Origin: JADJOY01 sp016713535 [NCBI: Deltaproteobacteria bacterium]
Lineage (GTDB): Bacteria; JADJOY01
Length of the DNA stretch: 64,000 nucleotides
Assembly: GCA_016713535.1 (NCBI GenBank)
Contig: JADJOY010000035.1
Span: forward strand, 1-64,000
Direction: 5' to 3'
Position 1 is the stretch's first letter; each line of letters begins with the position of its first letter. Shown one piece after another: positions 1-9,884 of the stretch. Below the pieces are notes generated by a model. That model was not told the origin of the DNA and did not search any database. It saw only the letters and a program-made list of their open reading frames with translations. Made by a program: the position numbers and the translations under genes.

Positions 1-690
1 CGCCTCCGACCTGGTGGTCTCCGGTCAAGTCCTGAACGAGCTGGCACGGGTTCTTCAAACGGCGATAGCGTGTGCGGACCTCAACTCCCACCATCATCGA
101 CGAGGTCACCGCTGCCATGACGTGCCTGCCCCTCACCGCCGAGACCACGCGGCTCGCGCTGTCCGCGGCCTCGCGGCAGGCCTCCTCCTTCTTGGATGCG
201 CTGATCTGGGCGGCTGCGAGCCAGGAACGACATCGCGGGTGGTGCTGAGCGAAGACCGACTTCACGGCCAAGAGCGCTCGAAGGCGTTCGCTTCACGAAC
301 CTGTTCCTCGGTGAGTGACGCCCGCTTCCGGCACCTGGTTGCGGCCGGAGGCACGCGTCGTGAGCCCCAACCTCCATCGCTCCATTACCAGGTCGCGCAG
401 TGCCTTCAGTCGGCCCGCGGCGCGGCGACCGGATCTGATCGACCACCTTCTCGAACGATCCTCCGCGTGAGACCATCCGCTCCGCATGGCGACGTTTCCC
501 GCCAGCTCGTGGAGCACCCCGTGGTGGTATCGGAGCGGTCCCGGATGAGGTGGTCCTTCTTCACCCCGGTGGACTTTCACGTGTTGCTCGAGAAGGTCCT
601 TGGTCCCTTCTTGATCCCCATGAGATCTGCGTGGCCCTCGTGTTGGGGGAGTCTCCGAAGAGAAATCTAGATTTCCAGTAGTGTACCTGG
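1..690. other. Unassigned left-edge stretch
   Basis: No gene can be supported here. Several overlapping reading frames are open on both strands because of the high GC content. On the minus strand some stretches look protein-like (charged, with Lys/Glu-rich runs near positions 100-250) but they jump between frames and I recognise no family. The stretch may be the remnant of a gene cut by the window edge. Confidence 0.4.
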
Positions 691-799
691 TCAAGGCTGC
701 TCACCGGTCGGTCGCAGAGAGGGTGAGCTGGGGCCCCTGCGCGCGACGCGGAAAACTCAGCATCGGTCGCGGTCGCGAGCCCAACGTCGCCGCCGTGAA

Positions 800-1416
800 C
801 CACGTCCCAGCCGCATCCCGTCGTCCCGCGCCATTCAGCCAGCGCGAACGCCTCGGCGAGCCGCCGCAGCCCCGGTCCGGGCGCAAGCCGTCGAAGGGCG
901 CGGTAGATCTCGACGTAACGCTCGCGCGCTGCCGGAGGCTGGCTGAGGGTAGAGGCGCTTGGCCCACTCGCGTTCGGCCGGGCTCCACATCGAAATACTC
1001 GGCCGGGATCACGCCCGCATGCAATCCGGCTGCGCGTCGCTCGACGAATGCCAGAGGTCGAGGCGCGCGACCGGGTGGCCCAGGAGGTGCGGGAGGACGT
1101 ACAGGTTGCTCAGCATCGTCTGCCGCAGCTTGTTGGCCGCGCCCAGCTCGTCCCCCGCCCGGGCGAGCGCGAGCGTCCAGCACAGGAGGTGCCCGGTTTC
1201 GCCGCAATCGTCCGGGAACTCGCGGGCGAACCAGCGAAACGCCTCCATCGCCCGTCGAGATCGTCAGAGCGACAGGTGAAAGCGGGCCGGAGCACGTAAC
1301 GCTTGCCAGCGCCGTCGTGGTAGGCGCCGAACGTCCTTCTCGCGACGCAGCTTCGCTTCGTAACTGCGAAGGCGCGCGCGGATCTTCCGACGCTCCGGGG
1401 TGTCACGGGGTTTCAT
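800..1416 (-). pseudogene. Frameshifted TPR-like protein of unknown function
   Basis: Read with frame changes, the minus strand gives one continuous protein. It starts at the ATG at 1416 (MKPRDTPERRKIRARL), passes through a GAGKRY segment (about 1300-1270), and enters a clean block from about 1250 to 1009 containing FRWFAREFPDDCGETGHLLC and KLRQTMLSNLYVLPHLLG. It then runs on through IPAEYFDVEP to about 800. The middle block has the spacing of a TPR-like helical repeat and resembles, from memory, a widespread uncharacterised family whose members start MKPRDTPERRK. At least three frame changes are needed, near 1330, 1250 and 1005. The function is unknown. The call as one decayed gene is fairly firm; the right and left limits are approximate. 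Confidence 0.55.
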
Positions 1417-1611
1417 GGCGACGGGATCCTGCTCGACGAGCCGGTTGCCGAGGAAAGCCCGTCCGCGGCCTTCGCCTGAGAATGGAGCGGCCGTGTACGC
1501 CTGACCTCCGCCGGGCCTCTTCTGGTTCACCCTGGCGATGCCGGAGTTTCAACCGCAGCCACCATCCGAACCTTGCACGAATCAAACACGCGGCCCTCGG
1601 GTGCCCCTTTC

Positions 1612-1930
1612 CGAATCGAGCGCCGGGGAGGCACGCCGCGCCCGGCGAGATACGCTCCGTCGCCTCACCCGCCGGTCCTGGCTGTTCCTAGTCCGGCCTG
1701 GAGGGCACGGGCCTTTGGTTCCGGCTCCGTCGCCGCTGCAACCTCGCGCTGAACGCGCTGCTACCGATTCGCGGCCGCGAAGGATCGCCTGGGAGGGGCA
1801 CGCGTTGCGCGCCCGGCGATACGCCCTGCCGCCGCACCGCTGGTCCCGTCGTTCGCTGTCCGGCCTGGAGGGCACGGGGCCTTTGGCCCCCCGCTCCGTC
1901 GCCGCCGCAACCCCGCCTGCGCCCCTCCCG
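1612..1930. repeat. Decayed intergenic palindrome modules
   Basis: Two imperfect direct copies of a segment containing GGCCTGGAGGGCACGGG followed by GGCTCCGTCGCCG(C) lie at about 1695-1740 and 1858-1915. Between and before them are remnants of modules found intact further right: an inverted GCGGCCGCGAAGGATCGC element (about 1770-1788) and two GGGGAGG/GGAGGGGCACGC elements followed by CCCGGCGA(G)ATACGC (about 1635-1665 and 1792-1823). No gene is evident in this gap. Confidence 0.6.
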
Positions 1931-2930
1931 TTCACCGCCCTGCATCCGCGCGTCCACGAATAGCTGTTCGGGCACGCAGCACGTAAACCTGGCGGAGATG
2001 CTCGGTTCGAACGCGCCCCGACCTGTGCCACCAGCCGACGAGGATGAAGAGGAGCCTGCCGGGTTCCAGGTGACCTCGAAGACGCGAGCCTGCGCCAGCC
2101 CGAGCGCGGTCGCGTCGAGGTCGGCGAAGCGGCTCTCGTGATTGCCGACCACGGGCGCACACGCGGCGGGGACGAGGTGGAACCCGCTTGCGTCCGCGGA
2201 GCAGCGCGACGGCGGCGTTGCACCCCTCGTGGTGCAGCGGGCGTGGGCGTGCCGGCCGGGCCGATCCATTACTCCGCGGCGTCGAGGTCGGAGCGCGGCG
2301 GCACCAGGAACTCGGGCAGCTGCCCGAGGTCGGCGAGCACCGCGCCGGCCCCGGGCTCGACCAGCAGGCGGTTCTTCGCCGTCAGGTAGAAGTCGTTCGA
2401 GCTCCGCGTCGCGGCGATCCGTGCGATCGTTCGCCCAGGGTGGTGCGGCGTGCGGGAGGGATCGAATCCGCGCTGGTACGCAGCGCACCGGGCTCGGCGT
2501 CATTCCGTCCTGGATCGATCTCGACCTCTAGCGCGCCGTGGGTCGCGGCCGTGCTCGAACGTCCAGCGTGAGCGCCGGCATGCGCGCGCGAGCCCGCCGG
2601 TCACGATCACCGGGCGTTGCGGCGCGTAGTGCTCGGCCAGGAACTGCGCCGCGCTCGGGACCGACTGCCGCGCGGGATCCCCCGTCGGGGCAACAGCTCG
2701 ATCAGCTCAACCTGCATGCCGAGCAGCGTCGCGACGCCGCAGCCCCTCGGCGACCGGCGGCGCGCACGAACGGGTGGCCCCGCGCCGCGACCGCCGCGCG
2801 CGCGTCGGCTCTCGGGCAGGCCACGCTCGGCCAGCCGCTCGATCAGGACCCCGTCGGCGACGCCCCGCAACAGGTTGTCGGGCCGCCAGAGCTGCCACTC
2901 GTCGGCCAGACCAGACCGGCCCATTGAGAA
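1930..2930 (-). pseudogene. Decayed cupin_8/JmjC-like (FIH-type) oxygenase
   Basis: The pieces of one protein are spread over all three minus frames. From right to left: LWRPDNLLRGVADGVLIERL (about 2890-2830), a FLAEHYAPQRPVIVTG segment (about 2655-2610), WIGPAG..TP (about 2270-2245), RFADLDATAL (about 2125-2095), LEPGRLLFI..GWWH (about 2075-2020) and SFEPSIS (about 2010-1990). This order matches what I know of bacterial cupin_8 proteins related to Fe(II)/2-oxoglutarate asparaginyl hydroxylases: an N-terminal helical region, then PVxxTG, then the double-stranded beta-helix with the distal GWWH histidine. The HxD iron motif region, after the WIGPAG segment, is scrambled. At least six frame changes make it a pseudogene unless the sequence is wrong. 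Confidence 0.6.
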
Positions 2931-3378
2931 CCGCCAAGCCCACCAGGTACGAGGCCGCGTTGAGCGCCACGCCGCCAGCGCCAACGCGCGGCCGGCCGTG
3001 AGTAAGGTTTCGAGCGTCGCGCGGTAGATCACGGTATCGAACGCGATCACCACCCCTTCACCCACCCCCCCGCACCAGAAACGGCCCTGGCAGCCAGCGC
3101 AGCAACCCGAACGTCCAAGAGGACGGCTTGAGCAGGGTTCGCCGCGAACGCCGCCGCGGCGACCGAGACCCGCGCGTGACCGCGCACGATCACGATGGCG
3201 AGTGGGACCTCGACGGCGACCGTCAATGCCCACGCCGGCCCTAGGTGGTCACACCGGGACGGGCCGCGGCGACGTCCGGCAGGCCCCAGAGCCCCATCCT
3301 GAGCACTCCGAGCGCCAACACCCACTCGGCGCCATTGAGCGCGCAACCGAGGACCGCGACTCCACCTGTCTCCACGGT
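2925..3378 (-). pseudogene. Frameshifted small membrane protein
   Basis: A GTG at about 3378 opens a hydrophobic reading that ends at a stop near 3242, and the adjacent frame continues with ALTVAVEVPLAIVIV, VSVAAAAFAANPA (about 3240-3130), FDTVIYRATLETLLTAGRAL (about 3045-2985) and LNAASYLVGLAVLNG (about 2965-2925). Together this is about 150 residues with four likely membrane helices. It directly precedes the cupin_8-like remnant on the same strand, so the two were probably co-transcribed. I recognise no named family. Three or more frame changes are needed to read it through. Confidence 0.45.
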
Positions 3379-3509
3379 GCGGCGGAGCCTCGGCGGAGCC
3401 TCGGTGGTTAGATGCGGCGTCGACGGCTTGTCCCCGGTGACCGCCGGGGAAGGCCAACCCGGCGAATCCGAGACTTCCCTGTTTTCTCGTGACCGCCGGA
3501 TGAGCGCCG

Positions 3510-3990
3510 CTATCTCTCCGCGATTTCCCGAATTGAGTCGGATGTTCGCGCCGCGACCTTCCCGGCGAGCGTCGGGCTGTAGGTGAGCACCTCGGCGCTC
3601 GAAAGGCCATGCCAGATCGGGAGGATGCGCTGACGACCGGCAACCTCAAGCGCTGCCAGGCCGTCCAGCTCCAGCTGCGGCCATTTCTTCGCAAAGAAAG
3701 CGTGTGACAAAACGACGATTCCGAATCGGCTGCGCACGAGACCGTGACTCGTTGCGGCGTGGAATGCTATCGCCGATCGCAAGCCAGCCTCCGCCCGTAG
3801 AACCACACCCGGATGCCATGCAACCAAGCTCCGGCGAGCTCCCGGAACAAGCGTCGGTCCATCCTCGGTCGCGTAAGAGATGAAGACGTCCCACTCACGC
3901 GCTCCGGGGTGGTCGGTGGTGCACGTGATGGACCCTGCCGACCTGCGCCGCTCGTGGCGCTCAGGATGCGCGTTCGTCGTGGCTCGAACC
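3510..3990 (-). pseudogene. TIR-domain protein, frameshifted
   Basis: A minus-strand reading carries the TIR-domain landmarks in order: WDVFISYATEDG (from about 3896), LVAWHPGV, a box-2-like RLAIGDSI in a second frame (about 3790-3770), then LVRSRFGIVVLSHAFFAKKW, PQLELDGLAALE and the terminal SIREIAER. The glutamate in the ELDG segment sits where TIR NADases keep their catalytic Glu. About 150 residues is typical of stand-alone bacterial TIR proteins, which often act as NAD+-consuming defence effectors. At least two frame changes separate the first strand from the rest, and no clear start codon was found near 3990. It is divergent from the large MerR-HTH protein starting at 4294, with about 300 bp between them. 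Confidence 0.65.
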
Positions 3991-4244
3991 GGGATCGCTA
4001 TGGGCCTCGGGGCTGGTAGACACGGCACGGGTCCGGGACGTGGTTTTGCCGCATGCGCCGCGTAATGGTGGCGCGAATCTGCACCGTCCGCCGAATGGTG
4101 ATCCGAGAAGGCATGAACTACCCCGCTTTCTGCCGCATGTGAGCGATCCATGCCCGTCTCAGCGGGCCAAGGGCAGCATGGCGATGCGCGCCATCGGCCA
4201 CGATATGTAGTAGATGGGCGGTGCCACGGTATGGCGAAGCGTGT

Positions 4245-4284
4245 TGTAGCACGACTCGGACAAACTACACAAGTGCGTGCTACA
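4245..4284 (+). promoter_or_regulatory. Inverted repeat before the large HTH gene
   Basis: A perfect 9-bp inverted repeat, TGTAGCACG (4245-4253) and CGTGCTACA (4276-4284), lies 10-49 bp upstream of the ATG at 4294 in locally AT-richer sequence. The downstream protein begins with a MerR-like helix-turn-helix, so an autoregulatory operator is plausible; that is inference. Confidence 0.45.
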
Positions 4285-4293
4285 TTATGGGTT

Positions 4294-7200
4294 ATGAGTG
4301 AAGTTATGAACTCCGCCACCACTGAGCGTCCGCGATGCAGCCGAAGGCACCGGCGTTCACCGAGAACACGGTTCGGAACTGGGTAAAGGCCGGCGTGCTC
4401 CCGAGCAATCCGCCCCCCCAACTCGCGCTTTCATCGCTTCTTGAACAGCGGGAGCTTGATCGGGTCCGGGGTCGCACCGATCGCGACACCTCCGCCGTAG
4501 CTCAAGCGCCTCAACACCGTTGGCCCAGAGCTCGTCGACGGCACCCAACTTCATCTGTGGGCGATCACGCGGAGCGCTCAAGAAGCACTTCCCGAGCTCA
4601 TTCGTCGGCTACTCGCATCGGCGCCTGGGATCACAAACCTCTCATCCGTGCCGAAGAGCGGTATGGTTGGTCTCGAAGGGTGGGACGGACGCCACATCGA
4701 GTGGGACTAGCTTCCTTCCCGATGGGGAGCTCTTTTTCGAGAGTTCTCTACAGGCAAGAACCCCGCCGCAAAGGCCGACGAGAACTGCGGGCGCAGGCCG
4801 ACCCCCTCGAGCCGTTCCTGCGAACCATCTTCGTCTTCGCCGCGCCGATGGCGCGACAAATGAAGTGGGCACGGACTCGACGCGAGGAGCGGTTCTTTGC
4901 CGACGTTCAAGTGCTCGACGCGGACGACCTGGAGGCATGGCTACAGTCGGCCCCGGCAGTCCACCACTGGATCTCAGAGCGCCTCGGCCGCCGCCCAGAG
5001 GATGCACAGACTCTCTCCAATTGGTGGTCCGCTTTTCCGTCGGCCACGCTTCTACCGATGCCGCATCACTCTTCGTGGCCGGTCGCAGTGCTGAAGCCGA
5101 TCGCCTCACAGCGTTCCTATCCGGCGATCCTGCAAGCCGTCGCCGCGCGCGCACCGTGGAAAGAGGATGTTCTCGCCTTCCCCCACGCGGCAATAGCCGC
5201 CTAGCCGGCGGCGCGGCGCTAACGGATCGCGTACTCTGGCTTCGCCTGCGGCAACCGTTTGGAGCCGCGCAGTCCCGCACCCGGGCACATGATCCTTCTC
5301 GCGGCCTTCGATAGCCCGGACATCCAGACCGCTGTTCGGCACGGTCATCATGTCATTCTCGTTTCTGACGCGACACACGCGGTTCGAAATCCATCCATCG
5401 AGCTGCCTCCGCTGCATCGTGCAAAGGCCGCCGAAATCCTGCAAGCTGCCGATATCCAGTTTGATCGAGCGTACCGGCTCGCAGCCCTGGCGCGCCGAAG
5501 CATGCCAGCCCTTGTTCGTGAATTGGCCAAGAGCCCACGGTTCGCAAGACCTGCCTGGTCCTTGAGCGCCGACGACCGAGCCATCCTCGCACCGTTAGCT
5601 CTCCTGGGCTCGTGGACGACCCCTGAATACGACTGCATCGTCAGCAAGTTCACCCAACAGCCCTGGCCGACCATCGACCGTGTCCTGAACCGCTGGCGCA
5701 ATACCGACGACCCGCCCCTGGTCCTATCCGGAAACGAATGGCGCCTAGCATCACCTCGGGAAGCGCTGCTGCTGCTCCACGACTCACTCACGACAGACGA
5801 CCTACGTCGATGGAAGACCCTCTGTACCGAGGTCCTTCTTGAGCTGAATCAAGTTGGAACTGCCACCGTATGCACAACCAATAGCAAGTTTGGCATTTGC
5901 AAAACGGAAGGCTCCTCCGTTCTCCGCAAAGGGATCGCGCGTAAGCCGTCGCCGCTGTCGGCTCGCTTAGAGGATGTCGATCGCCCGATGGTCCCAGTGG
6001 ATGACCACGCCCGAACCACTGTCCGAAGCCTGCTTCAGGCTAAAGGTCAATGATGATACCGGGGGCAGACATGGCGATCCACTTATCGACGTGTTGCCGC
6101 CTCGCCGAGGTCCGCCTACTGCGTTTCTGTACGACGTTAATTCAGACCTGGATCGTGCACCGCCGCTCCTTGCCGGCATGTCTTCGGAACTGAACCCAAG
6201 GCTTCGACGGATTCTTCGCGTCGTCCGCTCCTTACCGGCCTCCTATGGGCATTGGAGACCCTTGCCTGGTCGCCAGACTGGATTCTTGACGCCTGTCGCG
6301 CCCTGGCACGACTTCACCGGAATGACCCAGGCGGCAGACTTTCAAATCGACCACTCGAGAGTCTCGCAAATATCCTCGTGGGCTGGATACTGATATCAGC
6401 GCGCCGCTCGCACGGCGCAAGAGGTTCTCAAGGCTGATTTGCGGTGATACGCCCGACGTAGGCTGGTCGCCTACGCGAGATCTGGCAAGAACGACGAATC
6501 GCCACACCACCACGTTGACCTCGCTTTCGTGATTGGTTCCTGATACGCAACGCATTCGAGCATCCGAGCAGTACGATTTCGTTCGACACGTGGTCGGCCT
6601 GGCCGTAGAGCTTGCAGCCAATTGCCCTGATCGCTATAGCGAGTTGGCGAAGCGTATGGACGCCCTTCCAGCCGCCGAGCGTGAACGAGTGATCGAGTTC
6701 CTCGACCATATCGAACCAGCGTCACTTGACGCGGGGCAGCGAGTCGACCTTTGGGAAGCTCTCAATTCATCGGTGATCCACCATCAGCGCAACGCCGAGG
6801 CTCCATGGTCGCTCAAGGGTGAAGCCCTCCCGACTCCAGGCCCTGGCTACGTGCGTCGAGCCAGGCGACGTCGGGCGGTACGGCCATCTCTTTGACTGGC
6901 ACCCCGACATCTCCGATGTCGACGTTCACGATCACCACGCGTATGAGGAGAGGCTTGCACTCTCCAGCGGGAAGCTGTCAGCAAGGCCCTTGCCGCGCTG
7001 GCGGCATCGGCGCGATTGAAAACTGGCAGCACATGCACCTCAGCCCAACACCCTAGGGTGGATCGTCGCAGAAGTATCGTCAGATCGCGACCGCGCCACC
7101 CTCCTCGACTGGCTCGCGTCCGATAACGACAAGCTCAACGAGCTGGCTCGTGGCTGGGTTGGACAGCGGGCGCGAGCCGCGGGCACCCCCTGGGTTCGCA

Positions 7201-8260
7201 CCACCCTCCAACAACCAACCCTGAGCCCTGCCGCTCGCCGCACTATCGCGCTCCTCTCGCCACCCGGCAGAGAGCTCTGGGACACCCTGGCCGACCTCGA
7301 TAGGGATCTTCCACGAGTACTGGACTCACGTTGGTCCCTGGCACATTAGCGAGTCGGACACAGCCAGCAGCCACCGCGTTCCTAGAACACGACCGACCGT
7401 GGAACGCGATCTCACTGCTAGGACACAAGGTTCCTTCCGACCGAAGGCCCGGCGTAGACATCCAGTCTGATCTAGTCGAGAAGGCGCTGGATGCTGCTTC
7501 GCGTGATCTCGCCAATGCCAAGAGGTCGTCCCACAGCTATGAAGTGGGGAAGCTGATCGACTACTTCGAGGCATGCCGAGCCGCTCAGCAAAGGGAAAAA
7601 CTCGTCAAATACGAGTTCGGCACCTTCGATCTTCTACAGCACGAGCGAGAGCCGCGCGCGCTCTTCGAGGTGCTCGCGGCTGATCCCCGGCTTTTCGTCT
7701 GGTTTGTCGAGCTTGCTACCGCGGGAAGAATGAGGCTCCCGAGAGACCTCACTGAGGGACAAGAGGAATTCGGTCGTCGTGCTTGGTCTGTTCTTCACGA
7801 TGGAAACAGGATTCCGGACTCTGGAGGACGGGTCGGTCGACTCGGCCACCTCGCGGGATGGGCCGTGACGCGACTTGCATTAAGCGAAAAGGACCGACAG
7901 AAATCGGTGACGAGCAGATCGGGCAGATACTTGCGGCCAGCCGCCGGGGAGCGATGGCGTCTGGCCTGCTGGGAGGGGGGGGGGGGGGGCAGTTCGGGAC
8001 ATTGTCGAGGCAATAGGCAGCATTAGCATTGGAGAGGGGCATCTACATCGGCGAACGAAACAAGCGGGAATGACATCTCGTGGCCCCTACGACGGCGGGC
8101 GAGCAGGAGCGGGAGCTAGTCGCGCGTTACAACTCGTGGGCTAAGGCAACTGAGTCCAAGTGGCGACGAACTACCAGAATTTTGCGAGAGTTGGCCGATG
8201 CCTATGAGCGAGATGCACGCGACGAAGACGATGATGCAACGAAATCCGCAGACCCGATTA
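4294..8260 (+). pseudogene. Very large MerR-HTH-headed protein, multiply frameshifted
   Basis: Following the plausible protein across frames gives about 1,300 residues. It opens at the ATG at 4294. A MerR/AlpA-like helix-turn-helix (RVRDAAE..TENTVRNWVKAGVLPS) is followed by LVDGTQLHLWA, LPELIRRLLASAPGITNLSS and a GLEGWDG motif (about 4500-4690). Next come TIFVFAAP and FADVQVLDADDLEAWLQSAP (about 4820-4980), then a long intact stretch rich in LAALARRS and LSADDRAILAPLALLGSW motifs (about 5285-5850). Helical repeat-like sequence then runs to the C-terminal TSRGPYDGG..ERELVARYNSW and YERDARDEDDDA (about 8070-8240). From memory this order matches a family of roughly 1,300-residue uncharacterised bacterial proteins; the GWDG...VWE-like region there could be nuclease-like, but that is a guess. 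I see no Walker A motif. At least ten frame changes are needed. Local GC is lower than in the right part of the window, suggesting transfer. The divergent TIR gene and nearby IS copies suggest a defence-type island. Confidence 0.6.
7975..7989 (+). repeat. Run of 15 G residues
   Basis: An uninterrupted G15 tract lies inside the 3' third of the large HTH-headed gene. It is far longer than any other homopolymer in the window, and frame is lost around it. It could be a slippage-prone tract or a sequencing artefact. Confidence 0.9.
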
Positions 8261-8483
8261 GCAACCTATTCAACTTCGCCTTCCTCGAAGGCGCGGGCCG
8301 ACCTTCAGTAGCTTCTGCGAATCCATATTGTGTTTCTTCCACACGCTCCAAGATCTTGTCGGCATGATCGCTAGCAAACTTCTTCAGCCCGTCCATCCTG
8401 TACTGCTCCAGATTCGGCTTCAGGAGTTCGAAGATCGCAGGTGGTATATAAACCTCCTTCACTGAGCCAAGGCAGCCGGGCAA
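8202..8483 (-). CDS. Short hypothetical protein, probably a gene fragment
   Basis: A 93-codon minus-strand reading contains a believable soluble segment (KEVYIPPAIFELLKPNLEQ, then KKFASDHADKILERVEETQY) with Lys/Glu-rich composition unlike the GC-driven false readings nearby. Its last 25 or so codons run antisense to the end of the large HTH-headed gene and are probably not native. Its start lies 36 bp from the inner flank of the intact IS at 8519, so the real gene may have begun beyond the IS and been cut. No family was recognised. Either this is a truncated convergent neighbour, or the plus strand is coding here; I favour the former weakly. Confidence 0.35.
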   Translation of the reverse strand: MPGCLGSVKEVYIPPAIFELLKPNLEQYRMDGLKKFASDHADKILERVEETQYGFAEATEGRPAPSRKAKLNRLLIGSADFVASSSSSRASRS

Positions 8484-8518
8484 GAAGCATCAGGCGGTTT
8501 CTGAGCCACTGCGGAATA

Positions 8519-9884
8519 GGCTCTTCCGGCTTTCGTGTGGGTAGGGCCGGTCAGCGGGCGATTCCGGCTGGGTAGAGGTCGAGGCCGCCGAGGTGAAAGT
8601 AGATCGCGTTGCGGAATCGCTCTCGGTTGCGAAATCCCCGCGACGTGTACTTGATCCACTGGATCTTCGCGTTCACGCCTTCGGAGCGAGCGTTCGTGAT
8701 CCCGTGCACCATCGCGTTCAGGATGCCGAGCAGGTGATTGCGGATCATCCGCGCGGCTCGAACTATCGGCTCCAGTCGACTGCGCAGCGCCCAGCCGAGC
8801 CAGCGCTTCCATGCGCGCGCCCCCCAGGCATGCGACCGGTAGCGCCACAGCTCCATCGCCAGCTCCTTGATCGCCCAGGCACGCGCCGTCTTGAGCGTGC
8901 TCTCGCGCAAGGCCGCGAACGATGCCCAGCGGTCCTCGCTGAGGTGCTCCGGGTGCGTGAGCCAGAGGTACTTCGATCGCTTGAGCCGATCGTCGCCGTC
9001 GGTGCGCAGCGCCCGGTTCTCCTCACGCCGCACCCGGTCGACCGCCTGGCCCAGGTGGCTCGCCACGTGGAACTTGTCGAAGCAGATCTTCAGCGCGGCC
9101 ACCGGGATGGTCGCCTCCACCGCCTGGATGTAGGGCCGGTGCATGTCCATCGCGACGGTTTCTACGGCGGCTCGCTCCTCGGCGGGATGGCTCGCGAGAT
9201 ACGTCTCCAGGCTGGCCTGCCTGCGATCGTCGGCGACGTGCACGACGTTCCCTTCGACCTGGTCGATCACGACGGTCACGTACTCGTGCCGCTTCTGGAA
9301 CGACGTTTCGTCGACGCCGATCCGGGTCGGCAGCTTGCGCTCGCGGCGCGCGAGGCCGCGTCGAACGGCGCGGCCTTGGATGCCGTCGGCTTCGTCCCAC
9401 GTGAGCCGGAGCTGACGGGCGACGCCGCTGATGCTTGCCTCGTGCAGCCAGTCGATCACCAGCGCCTCGAACAGCGCTGTGAACCGCGAGCCCGCTTCCG
9501 CCCACGGGACGGCGACCTGGAGCGGGCCGTGTGCCGCGCAGTCGCTCCGCGGCACCTCGGCGATCAGCACCGTCTCGAACTGGCAGGTGTCGAGGTGGCG
9601 CCACTCGCGATGTCGGGTGTCGTAACCGGGACAGGCCGCCCCGCACTCCGGGCAGTGCAACGCAGCGCCGGAGCGGTGCTCAAGCGTGACCTCGACCCGC
9701 TTGCCGGGCATGTCGAGGTGGACCTGCGTGACGGTCCACGGCTCACGAACTCCGAGAATCTGGGCGTAGAGGTCGGTGTCTCTCACGACCCGAGCGTAGC
9801 CCACGGTCTGGCGACGGGGGCCCGCACTACCGCGCGGTGCCCTCGGCCGATGCTCACCTCACCCACACAACTCCCGGAAGCGCC
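8519..9884 (-). mobile_element. ISL3-family insertion sequence, intact copy
   Basis: The element is about 1,366 bp. Its ends are related inverted repeats: GGCTCTTCCGGCTTTCGTGT at 8519 and, on the opposite strand, GGCGCTTCCGGGAGTTGTGT ending at 9884. It contains one uninterrupted transposase on the minus strand. ISL3 elements normally make 8-bp target duplications. Here the flanks (GCGGAATA on the left, CTCCCCAT on the right) do not match, so one flank has probably been lost by an adjacent deletion. The right end cuts the 3' part of a DUF3800 gene. A second, decayed copy lies in opposite orientation at 11131-12478. Confidence 0.8.
8551..9804 (-). CDS. tnpA: ISL3-family transposase
   Basis: This 417-residue protein is a DDE transposase of the ISL3 family and catalyses movement of the surrounding element. 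The N-terminus carries a zinc-finger-like CPECGAACPGYD segment (about residues 51-62) followed by a helix-turn-helix region, as in the family. The catalytic core has GVDETSFQKRHEY (first Asp) and VAMDMHRPYIQAV (second Asp). A conserved C-terminal segment includes KIQWIKYTSRGFRNRERF. The length matches the family norm and the frame is unbroken, in contrast to every neighbour. The reading opens at a GTG at 9804; a second GTG at 9786 (followed by RDTDLYAQILGV) is equally possible and better matches the family start. It is flanked by its own terminal repeats and needs no neighbour. Confidence 0.9.
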   Translation of the reverse strand: MGYARVVRDTDLYAQILGVREPWTVTQVHLDMPGKRVEVTLEHRSGAALHCPECGAACPGYDTRHREWRHLDTCQFETVLIAEVPRSDCAAHGPLQVAVPWAEAGSRFTALFEALVIDWLHEASISGVARQLRLTWDEADGIQGRAVRRGLARRERKLPTRIGVDETSFQKRHEYVTVVIDQVEGNVVHVADDRRQASLETYLASHPAEERAAVETVAMDMHRPYIQAVEATIPVAALKICFDKFHVASHLGQAVDRVRREENRALRTDGDDRLKRSKYLWLTHPEHLSEDRWASFAALRESTLKTARAWAIKELAMELWRYRSHAWGARAWKRWLGWALRSRLEPIVRAARMIRNHLLGILNAMVHGITNARSEGVNAKIQWIKYTSRGFRNRERFRNAIYFHLGGLDLYPAGIAR

